This document shows positions 18,108 through 27,145 of a stretch of DNA of 64,000 nucleotides, in pieces. Numbering within the stretch: the first letter of the stretch is position 1; each line of letters begins with the position of its first letter. This stretch comes from Sphaerothrix gracilis (lineage in GTDB: Bacteria > Cyanobacteriota > Cyanobacteriia > Phormidesmidales > Phormidesmidaceae): NCBI RefSeq assembly GCF_030405905.1, contig NZ_JASATW010000010.1:171626-235625 (forward strand), given 5' to 3'. The position numbers and the translations under genes were made by a program. The notes under the pieces were generated by a model, which was given only the letters and a program-made list of their open reading frames with translations, was not told the DNA's origin and made no database searches.

Positions 18108-21100
18108 ATGAACCAGTTTCAAGATGCCTTTATTTCCTATGGCCGCGCCGATAGTAAGCCGTTTGCCGAAAAGCTCAACAGCCGCCTAATTGCTGAGGGA
18201 TTAGAAATTTGGTTTGACTTTGACGATATTCCCTTGGGAGTGGACTATCAGAAGCAGATTGATGACGGCATTGTTAAGGCCGACAATTTCATCTTTATTA
18301 TCTCGCCCCATGCGGTCAACTCGGCCTACTGCAGGTTAGAGATTGATCTGGCCTTGAAGCATCACAAGCGGATTATTCCGCTGCTGCACGTCGAAGAAAT
18401 CAGCCGCGAAACCTGGCAGCAGCGACATCCTCAAGGGAGTGAGGCCGACTGGCAGGCTTATACCGAAAAGGGATTGCATGCTAGCTTCGCCAACCTGCAT
18501 CCCGCCATTAGCAAAATCAACTGGATCTACTTTCGTGAGGGGGTTGATGATTTTGAGCAAGCGCTAGACGGACTGCTCAAAATCATTCAGCGCCATCGCT
18601 ACTACGTGAGTCAGCACACTGTTTTGCTCAGTCAGGCGATCGCCTGGCAGCGGCAGCAGCGACAGGTGACCTATCTGCTAGCGGCTGAAGAGTTACAGTC
18701 GGCAGCAGACTGGCTGCACGTACGCTTTCAAAATGAGCAGCCGCCCTGTTCCCCCACGGAGCTGCACTGCGAGTTTATTACCGAAAGTCTGAAAGCGGCC
18801 AGCGACGGCATGACTCAGGTGTTTCTCTCCTATAGCGAAGAAGACCGAGCGATCGCAGAGCAAATCCGTCGCCTGCTGGTTCGGACGGGTATTACTGTCT
18901 GGCTAGATAAGAAAGACATTAAAACGGCTGAAGACTTTCAAAAAGCAATCTATCGCGGGATTGAGCGGGCAGACAATATCGTCTACTTGCTCTCGCCGCA
19001 CTCGCTCCGGTCTACCTATTGTCAGCAAGAGCTGGCCTACGCCCGCACTCACAATAAGCGAATCATGCCGCTGCTGATACGCGAGACGGATCTAGCTCAG
19101 GTACCCACAGAGCTGCAGCTCTTACAGTTTATTGACTTTACCCAGTTCCAAGCGGATGGAGCCACAGCCCCCGATGAGCTGCTGCGCACCCTACGGGAAG
19201 ATGCCGCCTACTACGCTCAGCATAAGCGGCTGCTGGTGGAAGCCTTGGCCTGGGAGCGCCAAAATCGGCCCAAAAATCTTGTCCTGCGGGGAGGCGAATT
19301 TGCGATCGCTGAGGAGTGGCTAGCCCAAAGCCAGCGCGAGGAGAAGCAGCCCCCTGCCACCGACCTGCACCGGGCTTACATCCTGGCGAGTCAGGAGATG
19401 AACCAGTATTTTGATGCCTTCATCTCCTACGGGCGGGCTGATAGCAAAGCCTTTGCCACTGAGCTACACGATCGCCTGACGGCGATGGGCTTTCGCATCT
19501 GGTTTGACCAAAATGACATTCCTCTAGGCGTGGACTATCAGGATCAAATCGACGACGGCATCGACAAGGCCCACAATTTTCTGTTTATCCTGGCTCCCCA
19601 TGCAGTCAACTCCCCCTACTGCGCCAAGGAAGTCAACCTAGCGCTCAAACGCCACAAGCGGGTGGTGCCGCTGCTGCAGGTGGAGCAAATTTCCAAAGAT
19701 ACCTGGAAGCAGCGCAATCCCAGCGGTATGGATGCTGCCTGGGTCAGCTATCAGGAGAAAGGGCTGCACTCCATCTTTCCAAATATGCATCCAGAGATTA
19801 GCAAGATCAACTGGATCTATTTTCGGGCGGAGGATGACTTTGAACAGGCGCTAGCCGGTTTGATTGGCCTGTTTCACCGCCACGAAGCCTACGTCCACCA
19901 GCATACCGACCTGCTTGCTAAGGCGCTGATTTGGGAGCGGCACCAATATCAGTCCCAGTATTTACTAATTGGTGAGGAGCGGAAAGCGGCTGAGGAATGG
20001 CTGAGTCAGCGCTGGCAAAACCAACAGCCACCCTGCCTGCCGACTGACCTGCACTGCGAGTTTATTACCACCAGCATCAAGTACGCCGAAAACCTGATGG
20101 CACAGGTGTTTCTCTCTTCTGCTGAAGCGGTTGTGGAGAAGGTTATTGAGCAGGCCAGCGATCGCTCGGCGCTGCCAAGCGAGACGGCTGAGCAAAAAAT
20201 CTATCGCAGTCTGATTCGCGCTGGATTCACCGTTTGGAATCGGCGGCTGGATGTGGTTTCGGGTGAGAACGTGCAGACCGCCATTCTGCGCGGCATTGCC
20301 GAAGCCGATAACTTTGTCTTTCTGCTGTCAAATGCCTCACTTCGCTCCGAGACCTGTCGGCAGGAGCTAGCCTATGCGATTGAGCTGAACAAGCGGATTA
20401 TCCCGGTACTAGCGCGGCGCATAACGGCAGAAGTCCTGCCACCAGAGCTGGCCCATCTACAGGTGATTGACCTGACTGACAATCAGAATGAGTCAGATTA
20501 TCTAGACGATGAAAACCAGCTACTCAAAACTCTCAAGCAGGAAGCCGACTATCACCGCCTGCACAAGCTGCTGCTGGCTCAGGCCCAAAAATGGCAGCAG
20601 CAAAAGCAGAATCCCAGTATTTTGCTGCGCGGTCAGACTCTCCAGCGATACATATCCTGGTTAAAGCTAGCTCAAGGACGCGATCGCTATCGGCCCACTC
20701 AGCTCCAGATCGAGTTTGTCGAGGCCAGTCGCCAGCAGCCACCCGATATCACGATTGACGTTTTCATTGCCCACTCTCTGGTGGATGCCGATTTTGTACG
20801 GCGTTTGAATGACACGCTGCAGGTGCAGGGTAAGTCTACCTACTTTGAGCAAGACTTGCAGACAGAAGCCAGCGAGCAGCAAAGGCTGCAGCAGGCGATC
20901 GCCAATGCCGAAAATTTTCTCTTTGTGCTGTCCCCCAGTTCAGCTAAAGAGCCGGACTCCCTACAGCAGCTTCGTCAAGCCAAAGCGCTCAATAAGCGCA
21001 TCATCACCGTTGTTTACCGCACCGTGCTGCGCACCAATTTACCGGCTGAACTGCAGGGAGCGACTCAGATTGATTTTCGCCAGCAGCAAGGAGACTTTTT

Positions 21101-22592
21101 AACTCAGTTTGGTGAACTCTACCGCACCTTGGAGAGCGATCCAGAGCATGTCAGAACCCATACGCGGCTGCTGGTAAAAGCCAAAGAGTGGGAGCAGTCT
21201 AACTACGACGACAGCTTCTTGCTGCGCGGCAAAGATTTGGCCGCCGCCACGGCTTGGCTAGCCCAGACAGCGGCTAAAGTCCCCCGGCCAACCGACCTGC
21301 AGCGCGCTTATCTGCAGACCAGCCGGGAGCTCCCCTTCCGCAAAATCAAGGGACGTTCAGTGGCTCTAGCCAGCGCTGCTTCCACTTTCTTAGTGCTGAT
21401 AGCCCGGATTTTGGGGCTGATACAGGGGGCCGAACTGGCCGCCTATGACTACCTGCTGAAACAGCGTCCCAGCGAGGCGCAAGACGATCGCTTTTTGATT
21501 GTGGAAGTGGATGAGGAAAGCGGGTCTTGGCTGCGATCGCGGCTGATTGAAGGCACCTACGAACCCAGTATCGGCACCATTCCCGATCAGGCCCTAGAGG
21601 AGGCGATCGCCACCCTGTCAGCCTATGAACCCAGAGTGATTGGTCTAGACTTCTACCGCGATTTTCCGGCTGAGGCCGTAGTTGAAGCGCGGCTGCGGCA
21701 AACGCCGAATCTAGTCGGTCTGTGCAAGCTGAGTACGCCAGAAGAGGACGGCGTTCCGCAGATTGACATCCCGGCGGCTCAAACTGGATTTAATGACTTC
21801 GTCGATAACGTCAACGTCCAGTTCATTCGGCGGCACCTTTTGATGCACCCTGCAGATCCCATTTTCTGCCCCACCAGCCAGTCTTTTAGCCTGCTGATTG
21901 CCAAAGAATATTTAGCGGCGGAAGGGATTGCCGTCAACACTGAGCCAATCAACAATCCTGATGGCAGTCAGGATTACGAACCGATTCGACTGGGCAATGT
22001 CACTGTGCCTGAACTCAAAGTGGGATCAGGCCCGTTCTACCTCGATCCAAATCAGCTCAATGGCTATCAAACGCTGCTCAATTTTCGGGCTTATCGCGGT
22101 GAGCTAGACCGATTTGCGCCGCAAATCACCCTGGAGCGTCTGCTGACCGAAACCTCTGAAAAAGTCCTAGACGAGATGATCCGCGATCGCATCATCATCA
22201 TGGGCTACACCGACAAAACCGATCGCAACGCTGACACCTGGGACACGCCCTATAGCGAAGATATCCCTGGGGCAATGATGCAGGCTCAGATGGCAAGTCA
22301 GCTAATCAGCGCCGCCCTGGACGATCGCCCCCTGATTCGCTGGTGGCCCTTCTGGGGGGAAGTGCTGTGGATTGCGGGCTGGTCAACTGGAGGCGGGCTA
22401 ATTTTTTGGCGGCTTGTGCGGCCTGGGCGGCTAGCCCTGGCAAGCGTTGGGGCACTGATAGTTCTCTACGGAGTCTGCTACTGGATGCTCGTGGGGCCAG
22501 CCTTCTGGGTATCATTAGTGCCTCCTGCGATCGCCTTTGGTCTGACAGGATTGAGCGTAGCGGTATTAAGTACTCGCTTGCGGCATATATAA
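18108..22592 (+). CDS. Five-TIR, CHASE2 transmembrane receptor
   Basis: A 1494-residue protein with TIR domains at about residues 1-100, 235-325, 431-530, 664-770 and 881-975. TIR1-4 keep the Cys..Glu pair of NAD-hydrolysing TIRs (YCRLE E78, YCQQE E308, YCAKE E508, TCRQE E753). In TIR5 the aligned positions are Ser951 and Gln954. Each TIR is followed by the same linker of about 58 residues (H..LL..A..W ... LL.G ... WL ... PT.L...F), five copies in all. Residues 1-430 and 431-870 look like an internal duplication (MNQFQDAFISYGRADSK / MNQYFDAFISYGRADSK). A membrane helix at about 1088-1108 leads to an extracytoplasmic CHASE2 sensor (about 1110-1395), then three C-terminal helices. The TIRs should be cytosolic. 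The ligand and output are unknown. Confidence 0.88.
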   Translation: MNQFQDAFISYGRADSKPFAEKLNSRLIAEGLEIWFDFDDIPLGVDYQKQIDDGIVKADNFIFIISPHAVNSAYCRLEIDLALKHHKRIIPLLHVEEISRETWQQRHPQGSEADWQAYTEKGLHASFANLHPAISKINWIYFREGVDDFEQALDGLLKIIQRHRYYVSQHTVLLSQAIAWQRQQRQVTYLLAAEELQSAADWLHVRFQNEQPPCSPTELHCEFITESLKAASDGMTQVFLSYSEEDRAIAEQIRRLLVRTGITVWLDKKDIKTAEDFQKAIYRGIERADNIVYLLSPHSLRSTYCQQELAYARTHNKRIMPLLIRETDLAQVPTELQLLQFIDFTQFQADGATAPDELLRTLREDAAYYAQHKRLLVEALAWERQNRPKNLVLRGGEFAIAEEWLAQSQREEKQPPATDLHRAYILASQEMNQYFDAFISYGRADSKAFATELHDRLTAMGFRIWFDQNDIPLGVDYQDQIDDGIDKAHNFLFILAPHAVNSPYCAKEVNLALKRHKRVVPLLQVEQISKDTWKQRNPSGMDAAWVSYQEKGLHSIFPNMHPEISKINWIYFRAEDDFEQALAGLIGLFHRHEAYVHQHTDLLAKALIWERHQYQSQYLLIGEERKAAEEWLSQRWQNQQPPCLPTDLHCEFITTSIKYAENLMAQVFLSSAEAVVEKVIEQASDRSALPSETAEQKIYRSLIRAGFTVWNRRLDVVSGENVQTAILRGIAEADNFVFLLSNASLRSETCRQELAYAIELNKRIIPVLARRITAEVLPPELAHLQVIDLTDNQNESDYLDDENQLLKTLKQEADYHRLHKLLLAQAQKWQQQKQNPSILLRGQTLQRYISWLKLAQGRDRYRPTQLQIEFVEASRQQPPDITIDVFIAHSLVDADFVRRLNDTLQVQGKSTYFEQDLQTEASEQQRLQQAIANAENFLFVLSPSSAKEPDSLQQLRQAKALNKRIITVVYRTVLRTNLPAELQGATQIDFRQQQGDFLTQFGELYRTLESDPEHVRTHTRLLVKAKEWEQSNYDDSFLLRGKDLAAATAWLAQTAAKVPRPTDLQRAYLQTSRELPFRKIKGRSVALASAASTFLVLIARILGLIQGAELAAYDYLLKQRPSEAQDDRFLIVEVDEESGSWLRSRLIEGTYEPSIGTIPDQALEEAIATLSAYEPRVIGLDFYRDFPAEAVVEARLRQTPNLVGLCKLSTPEEDGVPQIDIPAAQTGFNDFVDNVNVQFIRRHLLMHPADPIFCPTSQSFSLLIAKEYLAAEGIAVNTEPINNPDGSQDYEPIRLGNVTVPELKVGSGPFYLDPNQLNGYQTLLNFRAYRGELDRFAPQITLERLLTETSEKVLDEMIRDRIIIMGYTDKTDRNADTWDTPYSEDIPGAMMQAQMASQLISAALDDRPLIRWWPFWGEVLWIAGWSTGGGLIFWRLVRPGRLALASVGALIVLYGVCYWMLVGPAFWVSLVPPAIAFGLTGLSVAVLSTRLRHI

Positions 22593-22666
22593 ATCGGGAA
22601 TCCTCAATTAGAAATACGTAGACTAGAAGTAAGACTTTTTATCAGGTTTATCAGGGAGCTTGAATC

Positions 22667-23470
22667 ATGGTTCGCTTCAAAAAGCCGTCTCAGAAGTTAG
22701 GACTCAGGCTCATCGCAACCCTATTATTGGCGGCAGCGGTACCTGCGATCGCACCGCCTAGCGCTGAAGCCGTAGACGTGGTTGGACGGATCCGGCAGAT
22801 CTTTGGCGGTGGTAATCAGCAGGGCGGTGCGACGGGGCGATCGCGGGGCGGCGCCATTCGAGACGAGTACTGCATCTTTAACAATGCTGAGCGCGATCCG
22901 ATTGGACGCACCGCCGAAAACCTGGTCGCCCTGCTGCCAACTGTCAATATCGGCCAAACCACTAAAACCTATCCTACCTTTTGGTTTTATGTCCCTATTG
23001 GCCGTAGTGCTGATGCTAACCACGCTCAGTTTGATTTGCTAGATGGGGATACGCTAGAGCCTGTCTTTGAGCGTCCGGTTCATTTTGAGCTGCCCTCCAG
23101 CCCTGGAATTGTCGGCATTTCGCTGCCAGAGAGCGGCCCGCCGCTCCAGGCTGGCAAACACTATATTTGGTTTTTCTCAGTGGAATGCAGTGAGACGGAT
23201 GCTTCTCGCAATCCGGTGGTGTTTGGCGAAATTGAGCGAGTAGCCCCCACTGCTGAACTGGCTCAGCGCCTAGCGACCACGCCCGATCAGGATTTCTACA
23301 GCGTTTATGCCGAGTTCGATCTGGTTTACGAAATGCTGACCTCTCTAGTCGAATTCCGCAGTGCCCATCCAGAAGCCTGGCAGGCCGTTTTAGAAGTGAA
23401 TGAGCTAGAGGCCGTTGATAGTGAGCAAGTGCAGCTCCTCGTGCCTCACACCGTGGCTACCGAACATTAG
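22667..23470 (+). CDS. Secreted DUF928 protein
   Basis: A 267-residue protein with a signal peptide (KLGLRLIATLLLAAAVPAIA, cut probably after SAEA) and a DUF928 domain: a Gly/Arg-rich lead, ALLPTVNIGQTTKTYPTFWF, then a beta-rich part with GKHYIWFFSVEC. Two Cys at about residues 69 and 174 could form a disulfide. DUF928 genes recur beside CHASE2 and CHAT genes in cyanobacteria, and here the gene follows the TIR/CHASE2 receptor by 74 bases on the same strand. It might be a periplasmic partner of the CHASE2 sensor; this is inference. A GGAG lies eight bases before the ATG. Confidence 0.85.
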   Translation: MVRFKKPSQKLGLRLIATLLLAAAVPAIAPPSAEAVDVVGRIRQIFGGGNQQGGATGRSRGGAIRDEYCIFNNAERDPIGRTAENLVALLPTVNIGQTTKTYPTFWFYVPIGRSADANHAQFDLLDGDTLEPVFERPVHFELPSSPGIVGISLPESGPPLQAGKHYIWFFSVECSETDASRNPVVFGEIERVAPTAELAQRLATTPDQDFYSVYAEFDLVYEMLTSLVEFRSAHPEAWQAVLEVNELEAVDSEQVQLLVPHTVATEH

Positions 23471-23475
23471 AGCGG

Positions 23476-25311
23476 CTAAGTATCCAGTTGCCAAATCTTA
23501 AGGGTTTCATCAGCGCTGCTGCTGACCAGGGTGTGTCCCTCTGGCGTAAAAGCTAAGGCGCGGAGCCCCCAAGCATGATTGATCTGGGCCACCTGCCGCC
23601 CGGTGGGCAGATGCCAGAAGGCGATGGCGCTGTCTTCTCCCCCGGTCGCCAGCAGCTTGCCATCTGGACTAAAGGCGATCGCCATCACTGTATCCTTGTG
23701 GGCGCTGAGCGTCCGCCGCCGCCAGTCATTTTGCCAGTCCCACAGCTTGACCTTGCCCTCGGCGTCGCCGCTGGCTAAAAGTGTTTGACTCAGGGCTAAA
23801 CAGGTAATGGGCGCGGCATGAGCGTCTTTGACGGTTTTGAGCAGCTTGCCATCCGGCAGACGCCATAAACACAGGCTACAGTCCCAACTGCTGCTAATCA
23901 GCCGGGTACTGTCAGCGCTGACGACTAAACCGCTAACTTGTTCTTGATGCTGGGCTAGCGTCGCCGCGACTGCGGTAGTTTCTAGATTCCAGAGCCGCAG
24001 CTTGCCTTCCCCGCCCCCACCCAGCAGAAACCGGTTGTCAGGGGTGAGAGCGATCGCCGTGATCGTCCACCCAGGTTCTGGCAGGGTTGCCAATAGGCGA
24101 TAGTCGGTCAAATCCCACCATTTCACCGTGCCGTCGCCGCTGCCGCTGAAGAGACTCCTGCCATCGGCGCTAAATAGCACCGCGTTTACCTGGGCCCGGT
24201 GGCGGTTGTTGAGTAAGGGCAGAGCACTGCCCAGAGTTTGAATCAGTTCACCATTGCGCAAGTCCCACAGGCGGACGGCTTTGTCCGTGCTGCCGGTAGC
24301 TACAGCCCGGCCATCGGGGCTGAGGCTGAGGGCGTTGATGGTGCTGCCCGGCTGCGCAATTGTCTGGGCGCAGCGCCAGGTCATAGGTGGGACAGCTAGG
24401 GGCTGACGACGACTCGCAGCGGGTCGTTTACCCTGAGTTTTTTGAGCTAATCGCTGCCGGGTGCCCAAGGTTTGCACATCTTCTAGCACGGCTGCTGCCG
24501 TAGCATAGCGCCGCTGCAGGGAGCGGCTGAGTAACCGCTCTAAAATGTAGCCAAGCTGCAGGCTAACCCCCTGACGCACATAGGGCCGCCACACCCAGCG
24601 ATCTTCGCCCACTGAGTAGAGATCAAACGGGTGCTGCCCGGTGAGCAGGTACAAGCAGGTCACCCCCAAGCTGTAAAGATCGCTGGCAAAGCTGGCCTGC
24701 CCTAGCATTTGCTCCGGGGCCGCGTAGCCAGCGCTGCCAATCACGGTGCCAGCCTGTTTCAAAGCCTCCGTATCGGCGTACTTGGACGCGCCAAAATCGA
24801 CTAAAAAGTAGGTACTACTAGAGGCAGCATAGAGAATGTTTTCGGGCTTGATGTCGCGGTGAATTACCTGGGCCTGATGCACAAAAACCAGAACCGGTAG
24901 AAGCTGGGTCAACAGGTCGCGAATTTGGCTCTCGTCAAAAACGCCCCCCGCCTCTAACCGCCTGGCTAAGTTAGGCCCCGCAATATACTCCTGCACCAGA
25001 TAGCTGCTCTCATCCGTAGCAATCGCCGCTAGCAGGCGCGGAATCTGGGGGTGCTGGCCGAGCCGGGTGAGCTGCTCAGCTTCCTGCTGGAATCGCTGCG
25101 GGTCGGGAGGGCGCAGCGACTGCTTAATCACGCAGCGAGTTTCGCTCACTTCATCTAAAGCTAGCAGCGTCCGGCCAAAGCCACCCTGTCCGAGAAGCTG
25201 CAGCGGGCGGTAGCGATCGCCCAGCAGCAGCGCGCGGCCACAGGTCTGACAGTAGAGATGATTAGACGGATTTTCAGGCTGGGGGCAGCGAGGATTCAGG
25301 CATAGGCTCAT
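23476..25311 (-). CDS. Ser/Thr protein kinase with WD40 propeller
   Basis: A 611-residue Hanks-type kinase. Residues 1-27 carry four Cys (C4, C9, C21, C24) in a zinc-ribbon-like lead. The kinase domain (about 34-285) has the Gly loop LGQGGFGRTLL, K63, catalytic HRDIKPEN (151-158) and DFGASK (172-177), so it looks active. After a basic linker (about 295-315), seven WD40 blades follow, with repeats such as SPDGRAVATGSTDKAVRLWD. It is cytosolic; the propeller probably binds protein partners. The gene converges on the DUF928 gene, stops six bases apart. ycf34 lies four bases upstream on the same strand. Confidence 0.92.
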   Translation of the reverse strand: MSLCLNPRCPQPENPSNHLYCQTCGRALLLGDRYRPLQLLGQGGFGRTLLALDEVSETRCVIKQSLRPPDPQRFQQEAEQLTRLGQHPQIPRLLAAIATDESSYLVQEYIAGPNLARRLEAGGVFDESQIRDLLTQLLPVLVFVHQAQVIHRDIKPENILYAASSSTYFLVDFGASKYADTEALKQAGTVIGSAGYAAPEQMLGQASFASDLYSLGVTCLYLLTGQHPFDLYSVGEDRWVWRPYVRQGVSLQLGYILERLLSRSLQRRYATAAAVLEDVQTLGTRQRLAQKTQGKRPAASRRQPLAVPPMTWRCAQTIAQPGSTINALSLSPDGRAVATGSTDKAVRLWDLRNGELIQTLGSALPLLNNRHRAQVNAVLFSADGRSLFSGSGDGTVKWWDLTDYRLLATLPEPGWTITAIALTPDNRFLLGGGGEGKLRLWNLETTAVAATLAQHQEQVSGLVVSADSTRLISSSWDCSLCLWRLPDGKLLKTVKDAHAAPITCLALSQTLLASGDAEGKVKLWDWQNDWRRRTLSAHKDTVMAIAFSPDGKLLATGGEDSAIAFWHLPTGRQVAQINHAWGLRALAFTPEGHTLVSSSADETLKIWQLDT

Positions 25312-25314
25312 ACA

Positions 25315-25596
25315 CTAGGTGGGAATTAGTTCCCCTGGCCGCAGCTTGGCCCACTTGCCTATCTCTTCTTTAAAGCTCTGGCAGCCCACCACGTCGTACT
25401 CAAAGCCAAACTCATCTGATTGCACAATGCGATCGCCCTCAATGCGCACCTTGGGCGGCTGAATATTGGCATTGATGGTGGGATCAACCGGGTCAAAATC
25501 GGGCGTTTCAGTCAGGTGCGGCTGCTGGTGCTGAGTCTCAACCGCATGATAGGTGATGCAGCGATCGACATAGTGACAGTTGACGCAAATACACAT
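25315..25596 (-). CDS. ycf34: Ycf34 family iron-sulfur protein
   Basis: A 93-residue protein with the Ycf34 start MCICVNCHYVDRCITYH, whose Cys residues (2, 4, 7, 13) match the proposed iron-sulfur site, and a conserved C-terminal half ending GCQSFKEEIGKWAKLRPGE. Ycf34 is kept in cyanobacteria and red-algal plastids, and in Synechocystis it has been linked to Fe-S binding and photosynthetic electron transport. Its stop lies four bases before the kinase start, so the two are likely cotranscribed. It is divergent from cca. Confidence 0.92.
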   Translation of the reverse strand: MCICVNCHYVDRCITYHAVETQHQQPHLTETPDFDPVDPTINANIQPPKVRIEGDRIVQSDEFGFEYDVVGCQSFKEEIGKWAKLRPGELIPT

Positions 25597-25771
25597 AGAT
25601 CTCTTCCAGGCCCTTTCTGCTAATTTAGCTCAACTTTTCGTTAGGCTTTCAAGAGGGGCTAGAGATGTTGCAAAATGAAAAGCCGTGCTTCGCTGTCTTG
25701 AATCCCTGCTAAGTCAGGAGATAATCGCATCTAAGCATAGGTACCTGCCAACTAGTTAATGAGATCGGCCC

Positions 25772-27055
25772 TTGACACTGCCTGTTGATACCCTCCCCGC
25801 TGCTTTATCCCCGCAAACCTGGCCGTTTGAGTTGGCGCTGCTGCCTGCCTCGGCCTATCTGGTGGGGGGCAGCGTCCGCGACGTGCTGCTGGGGCGACAG
25901 GCTGACTACCTCGACCTGGATTTTGTACTGCCGGATGCCGCGATCGCAACGGCCCAGCACATTGCTCAGACCTGTCAGGCAGGCTTTGTCGTCCTCGATG
26001 CCCATCACAAAATTGCGCGGGTTGTTTTTCCGCAAGCAACGGTGGATTTTGCTCAGCAGGTAGGCCCCACATTGGAAACCGATCTGCAGCGGCGCGACTT
26101 TACCGTCAATGCGATCGCCTATCATCCCCACACCCAGCGCCTGATTGATCCGCTGCAGGGCTGCCGGGATTTGCAAAAGCGGCTGCTGCGCATGATTGCC
26201 GTGGAAAATCTTGCAGCCGATCCGCTGCGGCTGCTGCGGGCCTATCGGCAGGCGGCTCAGCTCAACTTTGAGGTAGAGTCGCAAACTCAGATAGCTATTC
26301 GCAGCCTGTCAGACCTACTGGCTCAGGTGGCGGCGGAGCGGGTGCGGGGAGAACTTGACGCCCTGCTAAGCAAGCCTGCGGGTACCGAGCAGCTTTTGGC
26401 TTGCTGCCAGGACGAACTGCTGCAGAAATGGCTGCCCCAGATGAGTCAGCAGGCGCTGCAGCGAGTGGCTACGATCGATCGCGCCTACGATCATCTGCGG
26501 CAGGACTGGCCCGGCTATGCCAGTCAGCTTACGGGCTGGCTGAAGGAGCAAACCGTACCGGGAATGCACCGGAGCTGGCTCAAGGCCGCAAAGCTCAGCC
26601 AGCTTTTGCCACCAGAAGAGGCGATCGCTGAGGCTGAACTTACCCGGCTGAAATATAGCCGCGCCGAGCAGCAGGTTGTGTTAGCCACGCTACGCAATCA
26701 GCCCAGGCTGCTACCGCTGCGATCGCGATCGCTCTCGATTCGCGAGCAGTACGATCTGTTTCGAGATGTGGGTCAGAGCTTTCTCAGTCTCTCAGTGCTA
26801 GCGCTGGCCCTAGACTATCCCCTTGCCCACATTTCCCCGCTGATCCAGCGCTTTTTAGACCCGGCCGATCCGGTAGCCCATCCCCAGCCGCTGCTGTCTG
26901 GACGCACCCTGATGCAGGCCCTACAGCTCCGCCCAGGGCGTCATATTGGTCAGATTTTGGCGTCTATTCAGCTAGCTCATGCCGAAGGCAAAGTGATGAA
27001 TGCCGAAGAGGCTTTAGACTGGGCCAAACTGGAAGCGCAGCGACTCAACATTTGA
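25772..27055 (+). CDS. cca: CCA tRNA nucleotidyltransferase / polyA polymerase family
   Basis: A 427-residue class II nucleotidyltransferase that adds or repairs the 3' CCA of tRNAs. YLVGGSVRDVLLGRQ and DLDFVLPD contain the nucleotide and metal sites, and RRDFTVNAIAYHP is the second conserved block. The head, neck and body helices follow, with DPLRLLRAYRQAAQLNFE. An in-frame TGA lies just upstream at 25760 and no ATG precedes the conserved domain, so the TTG at 25772 is the likely start. Such a start suggests low translation. The gene stands alone, divergent from ycf34 across a 175-base spacer. Confidence 0.9.
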   Translation: MTLPVDTLPAALSPQTWPFELALLPASAYLVGGSVRDVLLGRQADYLDLDFVLPDAAIATAQHIAQTCQAGFVVLDAHHKIARVVFPQATVDFAQQVGPTLETDLQRRDFTVNAIAYHPHTQRLIDPLQGCRDLQKRLLRMIAVENLAADPLRLLRAYRQAAQLNFEVESQTQIAIRSLSDLLAQVAAERVRGELDALLSKPAGTEQLLACCQDELLQKWLPQMSQQALQRVATIDRAYDHLRQDWPGYASQLTGWLKEQTVPGMHRSWLKAAKLSQLLPPEEAIAEAELTRLKYSRAEQQVVLATLRNQPRLLPLRSRSLSIREQYDLFRDVGQSFLSLSVLALALDYPLAHISPLIQRFLDPADPVAHPQPLLSGRTLMQALQLRPGRHIGQILASIQLAHAEGKVMNAEEALDWAKLEAQRLNI

Positions 27056-27145
27056 AATGATGGCGCTGAGGGGGCAAAGATTTATCTCAGCCTCGTCTCT
27101 TAAAATAGGGTCGCTTAGGGCAAATTCGTGCTGTAAAGTGACAGT

